Source of the DNA: Subdoligranulum variabile
GTDB lineage: Bacteria; Bacillota; Clostridia; Oscillospirales; Ruminococcaceae
Assembly: GCF_025152575.1 (NCBI RefSeq)
Contig: NZ_CP102293.1
Span: forward strand, 2,666,001-2,730,000
DNA length: 64,000 nt
Direction of reading: 5' to 3'
How positions within the stretch are numbered: the first letter of the stretch is position 1; every line of letters begins with the position of its first letter. A program made the translations under genes and the position numbers. The notes under the pieces are model-generated. The model was not told where the DNA came from, did no database searches, and saw only the letters and a program-made list of their open reading frames with translations. Of the stretch, positions 7,410 through 16,038 are shown piece by piece.

Positions 7410-7920
7410 GCGGTACTCAACAAACGGCAAAAAGATGTCCGTTGTAAAGTGAAAGGGTCAATCAGACCACTTCACTGCTCCTTGAAAACTGAATAGTTCA
7501 GTGCTGCGGATCTTTCCGCTTCTGCGAAGCAACACAGCTTCCGACGCCAAGACCTCCCGAAAGGGAGTGAGCGACCTCCGGAGAGCTATAACAGTCGTGT
7601 GGTGCGGCTGCTTGCGACGATGCAGATGCCGGGTATAATGATACTTCCGTCTTTTCTTTGAATGGGCGGCTCGGAGCGTTCCTCGGAGGGGTGAGAGTCC
7701 CATGATACCGATTGACCATTGGTAGTCCGCAGCATTCCCGGAACTGCAAAGTTCTTCTGGCAGGGGCGCGTGCTGCAAATATGCCGGACAATGAAACAAA
7801 CCCAAAAGAAACTTACTATATAGTTTCAGGATGAAAACTATGTGGCAGGGTATCTTCACAAGATGCTCTGCCATATCCTTTTGTCCTGAATATTTTCACG
7901 AAACAGGAGGTGCTTAGAAT
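7410..7920 (+). other. Non-coding segment with several hairpins and a promoter
   Basis: No convincing coding frame is present in these 511 bases. A promoter TTGCGA 7612-7617, 16-base spacer, TATAAT 7634-7639 is seen, as well as many short self-complementary stretches. Near the end, a clear hairpin pairs TGGCAGGGTATCTT 7843-7856 with AAGATGCTCTGCCA 7860-7873 (one or two mismatches) followed by TCCTTTTG. The segment may make an RNA of about 230 bases or be a long leader of the next gene. Confidence 0.5.
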
Positions 7921-8163
7921 ATGATGGGCATTGAAGCAATGAAAAATGTCAGCCCGAAAACGGTTGACCGAAGCACACTCGTTCAGAGAAGCAGCATCCG
8001 GCTTGATCCTGCGGCACCGCGAGAGGACAGGCTGAGGGAGTTCATTAAGCAGATCAGAAATCCCTATTGTTATCTGGACGGAAAAACTGTGGTGAAGATC
8101 AGCTTCACCGAGACGGATACGACAATGGAAGATTGTCTGGAACACTATCTGAGAGGTCTTTGA
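7921..8163 (+). CDS. DUF6870-type small protein
   Basis: An 80-residue protein with the pattern KTVDRSTLVQRSSIRLDPAA, then REFIKQIRNPYCYLDGKTVV and a C-terminal EDCLEHYLRGL. These are features I remember for DUF6870 proteins, found beside serine recombinases in mobile elements of Clostridia. AGGAGG lies before the start; the second ATG at 7924 is an equal candidate. Function unknown; position suggests a part in excision, for example as a directionality factor, but this is inference only. Confidence 0.7.
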   Translation: MMGIEAMKNVSPKTVDRSTLVQRSSIRLDPAAPREDRLREFIKQIRNPYCYLDGKTVVKISFTETDTTMEDCLEHYLRGL

Positions 8164-8198
8164 TTTATGAACAGTCTGAATCTTTTCGCCCGGTTCTA

Positions 8199-8227
8199 TG
8201 GACAAGCGATTGAGCCTGTGGTATAAT
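8199..8227 (+). promoter_or_regulatory. Promoter of the recombinase operon
   Basis: TGGACA at 8199-8204, a 17-base spacer and TATAAT at 8222-8227. The transcript would have a leader of about 140 bases before the first recombinase at 8377, which has GGAGG just upstream. Confidence 0.65.
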
Positions 8228-8376
8228 TTAATCGGTCAAAAAAGAAGAATACGGATTAAGCCGCTTGCCTTGATGGTCATGTGGCGTTTTCGTGTTCCTC
8301 TTCATAAGAGTTGAAGCAAGCCTTCGTCTTTCTGATTTGATGTACCACACCAAACAGAAAAACGGAGGTTATTTTT

Positions 8377-10011
8377 ATGCCAGACAAGGTTTACCGCACG
8401 GCGATCTACTGCCGTCTGTCCCGTGAGGATGGAGACAAAGTAGAAAGCAACTCCATCGCCAGCCAGAGAGCCATCTGCGAGGACTACATCGCAAGGCATG
8501 AGGATTTGGAGCTGGTCTGTGAGCCGTTTGTGGATGACGGTTACAGCGGCGTTTCCTTCAATCGTCCTCAGTTCAAAAAGCTGGAAGAGGCAATCCGCAA
8601 GGGTGCGCTTGACTGCATTGTGGTCAAGGATCTCAGCCGCTTCTCAAGAAACTACATCGACGGCGGGCGCTACATTGAAAAGATTTTCCCGCAGCTCGGC
8701 ATTCGCTTCATTGCAATCAATGATGCGTATGACAGTCTGACCGGTGATCCGCAGTCCGACTCCTTTGTTATCCCGTTCAAAAACCTGATTAACGATTCTT
8801 ACTGCAAGGACATCTCCATGAAAATCCGAAGCAGTCTGGAAGTCAAGCAGAAGAGCGGTGAGTTCGTCGGCTCGTTCGCGCCTTACGGCTACATGAAATC
8901 GCCGGAGAACAAAAATCAGCTCATCGTGGATGAAGCGGTCAGCGAATATGTGCAGATGATCTTTTCCATGTACAAGGACGGCTTCTCCATCGGACGTATT
9001 GCAAAGCGTCTGAACCAGATGGGCGTCCTGTCCCCAATGGAATACAAGCATTCCGTCGGCGTAAAGTTCGATACCGTCTTCAAAACCGGCGATACCGCAA
9101 AATGGACATACAAAGCCGTCCAGCGTATTCTCACCAACGAGGTTTATATCGGCGTTCTGGCTCAGGGCAAGCGAGGCACTCCCAACTACAAAGTCCGCGT
9201 CGTGAAAAGCAAGGATGAATCCGAGTGGGTCAAGGTTGAAAACGCGCATGAAGCTCTTGTGTCCTACGAGGACTTCATGGCAGTCAAGGTCATGATGCAG
9301 CGGGATATGCGCTGCTCACCCGATCAGGATGAAGCACACCTGTTTTCCGGTTTCCTGTTCTGCGGAGACTGCCAGCAGCCAATGATCCGCAAGACTGTCC
9401 CGTCGAAGACGAAAAAGTATATCTACTACGTCTGCTCCACCAATAAGCACAGCCGGACGTGCAGCCCGCACAGCATCGCCGCAAAAGAGGTTGAGGAAAA
9501 GGTCTTCCGTGCCATCCATGATCAGATCGAGCTTGTCATCAATCTGGAACACGCGCTTGCGATGATAGAACGGCTTCCGTCTCAGAGCCGTAAGGCTTTC
9601 AATTACGAAGCTCAGATCACCAAAATCGAGGAAGAGATTGAACGGTACCAAAAGCTCAAGCTGGGGCTTTACGAAAACTTCATCGGCGGCGTCATTGATA
9701 AATCGGAATACTTCGAGTTCCGCAACAGCTACACCAAAATCATTGAGGGCAAGCAGGACGCGCTTCTGCGGGTTAAAAAAGAAATGAAGCAGACGGTGAC
9801 AACCGGTACGACTGAACGAAACTGGGTGACGCTTTTCAAGCAGTATGAAAACGTCGAAGAGCTGAACCGCCGTGTGCTGATGTCGTTGGTTGACCGCATC
9901 CTGATTCACGAAAACCATGCAATCGAAATCGTCTTCAAATATAGGGACGAATACCAGCAGACGCTTGAATACATTCTCGGCTATGCCGACGAACTGGATA
10001 TTGCCGTATAA
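8377..10011 (+). CDS. Large serine recombinase 1
   Basis: A 544-residue site-specific recombinase. The N-terminal catalytic domain (about 5-155) has the nucleophile S15 in IYCRLS and the arginine loop VVKDLSRFSRNY. A recombinase domain (about 165-300), a zinc ribbon (CGDC near 328 with a later C pair in YYVCSTNKHSRTC) and a coiled-coil arm (about 400-440, ITKIEEEIERYQKLKLGLYENF) follow, as in integrases of the TndX type. It is the first of three in one operon, 15 bases before the second. All core catalytic residues are visible. Confidence 0.93.
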   Translation: MPDKVYRTAIYCRLSREDGDKVESNSIASQRAICEDYIARHEDLELVCEPFVDDGYSGVSFNRPQFKKLEEAIRKGALDCIVVKDLSRFSRNYIDGGRYIEKIFPQLGIRFIAINDAYDSLTGDPQSDSFVIPFKNLINDSYCKDISMKIRSSLEVKQKSGEFVGSFAPYGYMKSPENKNQLIVDEAVSEYVQMIFSMYKDGFSIGRIAKRLNQMGVLSPMEYKHSVGVKFDTVFKTGDTAKWTYKAVQRILTNEVYIGVLAQGKRGTPNYKVRVVKSKDESEWVKVENAHEALVSYEDFMAVKVMMQRDMRCSPDQDEAHLFSGFLFCGDCQQPMIRKTVPSKTKKYIYYVCSTNKHSRTCSPHSIAAKEVEEKVFRAIHDQIELVINLEHALAMIERLPSQSRKAFNYEAQITKIEEEIERYQKLKLGLYENFIGGVIDKSEYFEFRNSYTKIIEGKQDALLRVKKEMKQTVTTGTTERNWVTLFKQYENVEELNRRVLMSLVDRILIHENHAIEIVFKYRDEYQQTLEYILGYADELDIAV

Positions 10012-10026
10012 AGGAGGGATGAGCAA

Positions 10027-11733
10027 ATGGCAAGAAAAAGCAGAAAACAAATTGCAGTCGAAGAGCCGGTTATCGAACCTGTTTCTTCCGAGGTCTTCTC
10101 AACAGCCATCTATGCCCGTCTTTCCGTTGAAAACAGCGGCAAGTCCGAAAAGGTGGATGTCATCGCAAATCAGATTGAGATTTGCAAGTCCTACATTGCA
10201 GAGCGTCCCTACCTGAATCTGATAGATACCTATGTGGACAACGGACGAACAGGAACGGTTTTTGATAGACCGGAGTTCAACCGGCTGATGAACGACATCC
10301 GCACCGGCAGGATCAAGTGCCTTGTAGTTCGTGATCTCAGCCGGTTCGGGCGTGACTACATCGAGGCTGGAACCTATCTGGAACGGGTTTTTCCGCAGAT
10401 CGGGCTTCGGTTTATCGCTATCAAAGAGAACTACGACAACTTTGATACGGACGGCTCCGGCGAAAGCCTCATCATCCCTCTGCAAAACATGATCAACACC
10501 CTTTACTCGAAGGACATCTCCCGCAAGGTTTCTACTGCGCTCAAAGCACAGATGGAAAGTGGAGAGTTCAAGAAGCGCAATCTCCCGTATGGTTATCGCT
10601 GGGATGAAGAACACAGCAATATGGTTTTCGATGAAGAAACCGCACCGATTGTCCAGAAGATTTTCCAATGGAAAATTGAAGGATTGTCCCTTCCTGCGAT
10701 TGCAGACCGGCTTGATGCAATGAACGCGCCCAATCCGGAGTTTCAGAAGTATCAGGTCGGCGTCCGCACAGGCAATGCTACGGCAAAGAAGATTTGGAAC
10801 AAGTCTTCACTCACTACCATTCTGGATAATCCCCATTACGTCGGAGATACCGTTCTCGGACGGACGCTGAACGCCATCTACAAGGGCGTCAAGAATCAGC
10901 ATATCGACCGCGAGGAATGGATTGTTTTTCCCAATACTCACGAGGCGATTATTTCCCGTGAGGACTTCCAAAAGGTACAAGAGCTGCGCGACGCTGCTGC
11001 AAGGACAAGGATTGAGAAGATGGAGCGCACGGAGAAAATCCGTGCTACACTGATCAATCTCTTTGAAGACAAAATCGTCTGCGCAGACTGCGGCAGGAAG
11101 CTCTATTTCCATCGCAAGCGCGTTGACAAGCGCAAGGACGGCGCATGGTACGCCTTCTATGAGTGCAGCTCATCCGTCAAGCGCGGCAATCTCTGTACGC
11201 CGCACTATACGCGGCAGGACAAACTCGAAGCCGATGTGCTTGCGGCGATCCAGCTTCAAGTCAAGGCGGCTCTCAATTACGATAAGCTGTTTGCCAAGCT
11301 GAGAAACAGCGAAGGCGAACGCAGCATCCGCGATCAGCAGAATGCGCTCATTACAAGCCTGAATCTGAAACTCAGCGGTATTTCCAAGAAGCGTACCCGT
11401 CTCTATGAGGACTTCACGGAAGGCATTCTCGATGAAGAGGAATACGCCTTTGCCAAGAAAGCCTACGATGAGCAGTATGCCGACCTTTCCCGGCGGTTGG
11501 ATGAAGCGGTTCAGCGGAAGGTAAAGTTTGCCGAGGCAATGTCCGAGGATAACAAGTGGCTCACGCTGATGAAATCCGTCAGCGGTGCAACGATGCTCTC
11601 TCAGGAGCTGATTGACGAGTCCGTAGAGCTTGTGAAAGTCTATGAGGACGGCTCAATCGAGCTGGTCATGAAATACGGCGATATTTACGCTCTGACCGTT
11701 CAGAGTATCAAGGAAGTACAGGAGGCGATGTAA
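10027..11733 (+). CDS. Large serine recombinase 2
   Basis: A 568-residue recombinase with a longer basic N-terminus than its neighbours, which puts the nucleophile at S33 in IYARLS. The arginine loop is VVRDLSRFGRDY. A recombinase domain, a zinc ribbon (CADC, then YECSSSVKRGNLC) and a coiled-coil arm (residues about 430-490) follow. It has its own ribosome site (AAAGGAGGG before ATG 10027). Sequence differs clearly from recombinases 1 and 3, so the trio is not a recent duplication. Confidence 0.93.
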   Translation: MARKSRKQIAVEEPVIEPVSSEVFSTAIYARLSVENSGKSEKVDVIANQIEICKSYIAERPYLNLIDTYVDNGRTGTVFDRPEFNRLMNDIRTGRIKCLVVRDLSRFGRDYIEAGTYLERVFPQIGLRFIAIKENYDNFDTDGSGESLIIPLQNMINTLYSKDISRKVSTALKAQMESGEFKKRNLPYGYRWDEEHSNMVFDEETAPIVQKIFQWKIEGLSLPAIADRLDAMNAPNPEFQKYQVGVRTGNATAKKIWNKSSLTTILDNPHYVGDTVLGRTLNAIYKGVKNQHIDREEWIVFPNTHEAIISREDFQKVQELRDAAARTRIEKMERTEKIRATLINLFEDKIVCADCGRKLYFHRKRVDKRKDGAWYAFYECSSSVKRGNLCTPHYTRQDKLEADVLAAIQLQVKAALNYDKLFAKLRNSEGERSIRDQQNALITSLNLKLSGISKKRTRLYEDFTEGILDEEEYAFAKKAYDEQYADLSRRLDEAVQRKVKFAEAMSEDNKWLTLMKSVSGATMLSQELIDESVELVKVYEDGSIELVMKYGDIYALTVQSIKEVQEAM

Positions 11734-13341
11734 ATGAGCAAGGAATACAACATTGGCATCTACATCCGCCTCTCAATGGCTGATGAAGATACCGGCTATG
11801 GCAGCAAGGCGGAAAGTGACAGCATCGGCAACCAGCGTATGCTCATCAATCGCTTTCTCGACAATCATTTGGAGTTGTCTCACTGTCAGCGGTCTGAGTT
11901 TGCGGATGACGGTTATACCGGCACGAACTTTCACCGTCCTCAGTTCACGCAGATGATGGAGAAGGTCAAGCGCGGCGAGATTAACCTGATCTGCGTCAAA
12001 GACTTTTCCCGCTTTTCTCGTGACTACATTGAAACGGGAAACTATCTGGAATGCACTTTTCCATTCATGGGCGTCCGCTTTATTTCCATCAACGACGGCT
12101 ATGACAGTGACGATTACAAAGGCACAACGGGCGGTCTGGAAGTGGTTATGCGCAGCATCATCTACGCCGCATACAGCAAAGACCTTTCCGTAAAGACCAC
12201 ATCGGCAAAAATCCAGATGATGAAGCAGGGCAAGTATGTCGGTGGCTACGCCCCATACGGCTACGTCCTGCATCCCACCATTCGGAACAAACTTGCCGTA
12301 GACCCGGAGGCGGCTGATGTGATCCGTCGTATTTTCCGCGAGGCGCTGGAAGGCAGCAACACCTCTCAGATCGCCCGCAGCCTGAATGATGACGGCATCC
12401 CGACGCCGGGGCAATACTTCAAGAGCAAGCATCCCGACAAGAAGAAGTTCAGTAACATGAGCGAGAAAATCAGTTGGGAAACCGTGATGGTCTATAACAT
12501 CCTCAAAAACCTTGTTTACACCGGAACACTGGTCAGCCGCAAAATGAAGTCCTGCGGTGTCGGCTCAAAAAAACGTGTTGTCAATGAGCCGATTATCGTA
12601 GAAGGTACGCATGAAGCGATTATCAGCAAGGAAGACTTTGAGCTTGCTCAGAAGGTCATTCGAGGCGGAGGACGGAATCCCACGCGCAAGCAGCATGACT
12701 ATCCGCTCAAGGGACTCGTCCGCTGCGGTAACTGTAAACGTGCTATGACACGCCGAAAGAACAAGGCTGGCATTCGATACTTCCAGTGCATTCACTCGGT
12801 CAACAACGGAAACACAGACTGTCCGGTTGGCAGGAGCTTTCCGGAAATGGATATTGAGAAGGTTGTCTTCCATGCCCTTACTCAGTTTCTTGCTTTGGCA
12901 CAGAAGGAAGCAATACAGAACCGCGAAGTCGGTGATCTGCGGAAATCTGCCATCAAGGAATGTGCTGATAAAATCCGCACTCTGCAAAAGCAGAACGAGC
13001 AGCACAAGGCGTCCAAGCTGAGGCTCTACGAGAAGTATGCAGCCGGAAGCATCACGAAGGAGGCGTACATTCAGCAGAAGGCGGCAGCGGATGTGAAGAT
13101 TGCTGAAAACGATGGAGTAATCCAGCGCAGTCACGAACGGATGAAGGAGCTTGACTCCGAGACCGCCTGTTCAGATGAAAAGCTGGATGCGGTCTGCGAA
13201 CAGTACGCCGACTGCAAAGCTCTGACCTATGAGCTGACCCACGCATTCATTTCTGCGGTCTACATTTACGATCTTGACAACATAGAAATCGTCTGGAAGT
13301 TCAAGGACTTCCTCACTACATCAGAAGGAGAAGCCAAATGA
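11734..13341 (+). CDS. Large serine recombinase 3
   Basis: A 535-residue recombinase with nucleophile S14 in IYIRLS, arginine loop CVKDFSRFSRDY, recombinase domain about 165-310, zinc ribbon (CGNC, then YFQCIHSVNNGNTDC) and coiled coil (about 405-450). ATG 11734 abuts the stop of recombinase 2, with AGGAGG overlapping that gene's end. Three intact but divergent recombinases in one transcript suggest they act together or divide integration and excision. Confidence 0.93.
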   Translation: MSKEYNIGIYIRLSMADEDTGYGSKAESDSIGNQRMLINRFLDNHLELSHCQRSEFADDGYTGTNFHRPQFTQMMEKVKRGEINLICVKDFSRFSRDYIETGNYLECTFPFMGVRFISINDGYDSDDYKGTTGGLEVVMRSIIYAAYSKDLSVKTTSAKIQMMKQGKYVGGYAPYGYVLHPTIRNKLAVDPEAADVIRRIFREALEGSNTSQIARSLNDDGIPTPGQYFKSKHPDKKKFSNMSEKISWETVMVYNILKNLVYTGTLVSRKMKSCGVGSKKRVVNEPIIVEGTHEAIISKEDFELAQKVIRGGGRNPTRKQHDYPLKGLVRCGNCKRAMTRRKNKAGIRYFQCIHSVNNGNTDCPVGRSFPEMDIEKVVFHALTQFLALAQKEAIQNREVGDLRKSAIKECADKIRTLQKQNEQHKASKLRLYEKYAAGSITKEAYIQQKAAADVKIAENDGVIQRSHERMKELDSETACSDEKLDAVCEQYADCKALTYELTHAFISAVYIYDLDNIEIVWKFKDFLTTSEGEAK

Positions 13342-13733
13342 AAGTATTTCTTTATACCCGCGTTGCCTGTGCGGATCAGCTTGCGGCAGCAGACCAGCGG
13401 GAAGAGCTGGAACGCTATGCGAAGGACAAAGGCTATGAGGTGGCTGCTGCTGTGGCGGCAGACGGCATCTCCGGCGTCCATACGGAAGGTATCATGAACT
13501 TCCTGCTGAACGAAGCCAAGCGTCAGGACATCGGTACGATCCTCACCCGCGACACCTCGCGAATCAGCCGGGACACTTCCTCTTTCATGAGGTTTGAGCG
13601 AAAGTTTCGGGAGAACGGCATTCGGTTCGAATATCTGTCCAAGCCTGACAACGAGCTTCCGGTCACTCCGATGATGGAGGCATTTGCGGCGGCGTATAAG
13701 AAGCGTCGCACAAAGAACGGCACAAGAGCATAG
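13338..13733 (+). CDS. Resolvase-domain protein lacking the catalytic serine
   Basis: A 131-residue stand-alone resolvase N-terminal domain. Where active family members have YxRxS, this one reads LYTRVAC, so the nucleophile position (residue 10) is alanine. The arginine loop (TRDTSRISRD) and the overall strand-helix order remain. There is no DNA-binding domain. ATG 13338 overlaps the stop of recombinase 3 (ATGA), so it is made with the recombinases. It cannot cut DNA by the usual route; a regulatory or structural role with the active recombinases is inferred. Confidence 0.75.
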   Translation: MKVFLYTRVACADQLAAADQREELERYAKDKGYEVAAAVAADGISGVHTEGIMNFLLNEAKRQDIGTILTRDTSRISRDTSSFMRFERKFRENGIRFEYLSKPDNELPVTPMMEAFAAAYKKRRTKNGTRA

Positions 13734-13741
13734 AGAAAACG

Positions 13742-13781
13742 CAAGCCGTTCACGGGTGGTTGTCCACCTATGAACGGCTTG
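13742..13781 (+). terminator. Long hairpin closing the recombinase operon
   Basis: CAAGCCGTTCA 13742-13752 pairs with TGAACGGCTTG 13771-13781, and inside it GGTGG 13755-13759 pairs with CCACC 13764-13768. An AT-rich tail with a run of seven T follows at 13795-13801. It works as a terminator for the recombinase operon and lies about 30 bases from the inferred element end. Confidence 0.75.
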
Positions 13782-13811
13782 TAAATTCTCAAAATTTTTT
13801 TAGTCCCTACT

Positions 13812-15112
13812 TGACACAAGAAGACCTTTCCCGTCTGGGGCGCAACTATGCCGAGACCGGGCGATATCTGGAAGAAATCTTCCCGCGTTTGGGAATCCGG
13901 TTCATCGCCGTAAACGATCAATACGACTCTGCCAGCAACACCGACAGTGTCCAGCAGATGGCCGTATTCAAAAATGTATTCAACGATTTATATGCCGCCG
14001 ATGCCAGTGCCAAGGTGAGGACCTCTCTGGGCATCCTCAAGCGGCAGGGCAAATTCCTGGGGCGGCAGGCGCCCTATGGGTACCGCATCGACCCCGATGA
14101 CAGATATCATCTTCTGCCCGATGAGGAGACAGCTCCCACGGTGCGGCGCATCTTTGCGCTGTTTCTGGGCGGAGCCAGCCGTACCCGGATTGCCAAGGTC
14201 CTCAATCGGGAGGGGATTCCCTCGCCGGCAGCCCAAAAGCAGATGACCGACAAGAGCCGCCGTTTTACGGGGCTGTGGAATGCGGAGACCATCCGGCGAA
14301 TCCTGAGCCATCCGGTGTATCAGGGCGATATGGCCCAGCAGTTCACCCGCACGATCAACTATAAGGTGCACAATCGCCGCCGGGTCGATCCCGAGGACTG
14401 GATCGTGGTGAAAAACACCCATACGCCACTGGTCAGCCGGGAAGACTTCGCCCTGGCGCAGCAGATGCAGAAGGTCCGTACATACGAAACCACCGACCAT
14501 CCCCATCTGCTCACCGGCATTGCCTACTGCGCCGACTGCGGCAGCCCCCTCTATGCCAAAAAGAGGGGAAAGTACTGGTATCTGAATTGCTATGGATACT
14601 ATCGCGACCCCACAGCACATCACTGTACCTCGCACAGCATCCGGGAAGATGTGGTGGTGCAGGCGGTGGTGGATGCGCTGCGTGCATTGGCACAGAATCA
14701 GGTGGATTCCAAGGCGATGGCCCGCAAGCGTGCGCAAAAGCAGCAGGGACGGCAGGATCTGAAAAGCCGCCGCAGCAAGCTGGAACAGCAGATGGAATCA
14801 GCACGCAAAACCCGGTTGGGTGCCTACAAGGATAAAGCCGCCGGGATCTTGCGTGAGGATGAGTTTTCCTATATCTCTCAGAATCTGCGCAAGGAGGAGG
14901 AACGCTGTCAAAAGGAACTGGAACAACTGGCACACTTGGAAAACGATCTGGACCAGACGGATGCCATCGAAAAAAAGATCCGGACGTTTCTGCAATTCGA
15001 TCATCTGGAAAAAGGACAGCTGCAGCAGCTGGTACGCCGTGTGGAGGTGGATGCCCACAAGCATATTACCGTTACCTTTAATTTCATGGAGCCGGGGAAA
15101 AAGGCTGATTGA
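13812..15112 (+). pseudogene. Large serine recombinase missing its 5' part (interrupted target gene)
   Basis: The recognisable protein begins abruptly at LTQEDLSRLGRNYAETG, in the arginine loop of the catalytic domain; the first 80 or so residues with the nucleophile serine are absent. The rest is normal: recombinase domain, zinc ribbon (CADC, then YLNCYGYYRDPTAHHC) and coiled coil. An open frame reaches back to an ATG at 13760, but those codons lie in the hairpin and T-run. I infer that the element on the left inserted into this gene and that its 5' part lies beyond the left end. Confidence 0.8.
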
Positions 15113-15132
15113 ACCGACCGCTCATAGGCGGA

Positions 15133-15156
15133 AAGGCTCAACTGGCCTTCTTTTTT
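15133..15156 (+). terminator. Terminator after the truncated recombinase
   Basis: AAGGC 15133-15137 pairs with GCCTT 15145-15149, followed by a run of six T. It lies 20 bases after the stop codon. Confidence 0.6.
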
Positions 15157-15334
15157 GTTCGTTTCCTCTATTTATTATGTGATCGTTTGTCTTTCTATGA
15201 GATTGGCTTTTGAAGGTATATTTCTGTCCTTACCCCCCCCCAGGATTTTCTGAACTTCAGGAGAAATTTTATAATGCTTCCAAGTGTTGAGCGTTTTCTT
15301 CCATTGTCTGTCAGCTTTATCATGATAAGGTCGG

Positions 15335-16036
15335 AATCCATACCTTTATTTCATAGGGACAATACCCGCATCCCTGTAAGATCATCACATCTTCCTCTTC
15401 AAAACCCAGACGGGAAATGGCATTCTGAAAGATCTCCGAGATGCTGGCATAGACAAATAATCCCGTACGGGGAAATTTTACCAGGCGGGATTGTTGCCCC
15501 GCACGAAGTAGAGGCTGTACAGCTTGTCCAGAATGGTCAGTGCGAAGGTTCCTTTCAGCTGCTTGGCAATATCCGTCAATACTGGTATGCCCAGTGTTCC
15601 GGTGGATGTAAGCATCTGCACGGCAACATAGATGTCTGTCTCGATCCGCGTCTTGGGCAGATGCAGCTGATGGCGCAGCAGAAGAGCATTGTTCAGAATG
15701 CCGTCGTGGGCAATGGCAAAGTCGGGACCGTTGCCGGGAAGGTGTCCGTCCAGATTGCCGGGAAAGGGATGATTGTTATAATTGGACTGGGCATTCCCTT
15801 GTGTAGTCATCCGTACATGGCCCATGACTACACGGACGGAGGCAGATGTCAGAAGCAGTGTCTTGTTGGCGGGTTTGGGGCGTTTGTAGATGTGCAGCCG
15901 GTCATGGATGTTGTAGGCAATACCGGTGCATCGGTACCTTGTACCATGCTGCTCAACGACAAGGAGCGAAGACGCTGACGGGCCTGGCGTGGGGCAGGCT
16001 GCGAGACGGGTCACTGAATCCAAACAATCTGCACGT
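15335..16036 (-). pseudogene. Class II glutamine amidotransferase, decayed
   Basis: The N-terminal-nucleophile amidotransferase pattern is clear: TCRLFGFSD where active genes begin MCxLFG, then TGIAYNIHDRLHIYKRP, VMGHVRMTTQGNAQSNYNNHPF, DFAIAHDGILNN, KTRIETDIYV and TFALTILDKLYSLYFVRGNNP. It is broken several ways: the start codon is ACG (minus strand, 16036-16034) with a good GGGAGG before it, there is a frame change soon after the N-terminus, and another near 15,478 before LFVYASISEIFQNAISRLGF. It lies directly after the amidoligase remnant, a pairing described for phage and plasmid genes. Confidence 0.8.
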
Positions 16037-16038
16037 GA

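Larger units (their letters stand above)
1..13812. mobile_element. Right part of an integrative element with three large serine recombinases
   Basis: The segment carries ImmR/ImmA-type control genes, a sigma-like regulator, a DUF6870-type small protein and three adjacent large serine recombinases next to one end, which is the usual layout of integrative elements in gut Firmicutes. The right boundary is placed near 13,812, where a long hairpin and T-rich stretch meet a serine recombinase gene that lacks its 5' third. The left end and any conjugation genes lie outside the window. The exact attachment core cannot be read because the other junction is not present. Confidence 0.75.

Noticed and set aside
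7680..7710. GTGAGAGTCCC-like sequence suggesting a group II intron or known ribozyme
   Set aside because: No intron 5' end, no domain V hairpin and no reverse transcriptase gene are present.
15274..15978. 234-residue plus-strand frame opposite the amidotransferase remnant
   Set aside because: All recognisable homology is on the minus strand.
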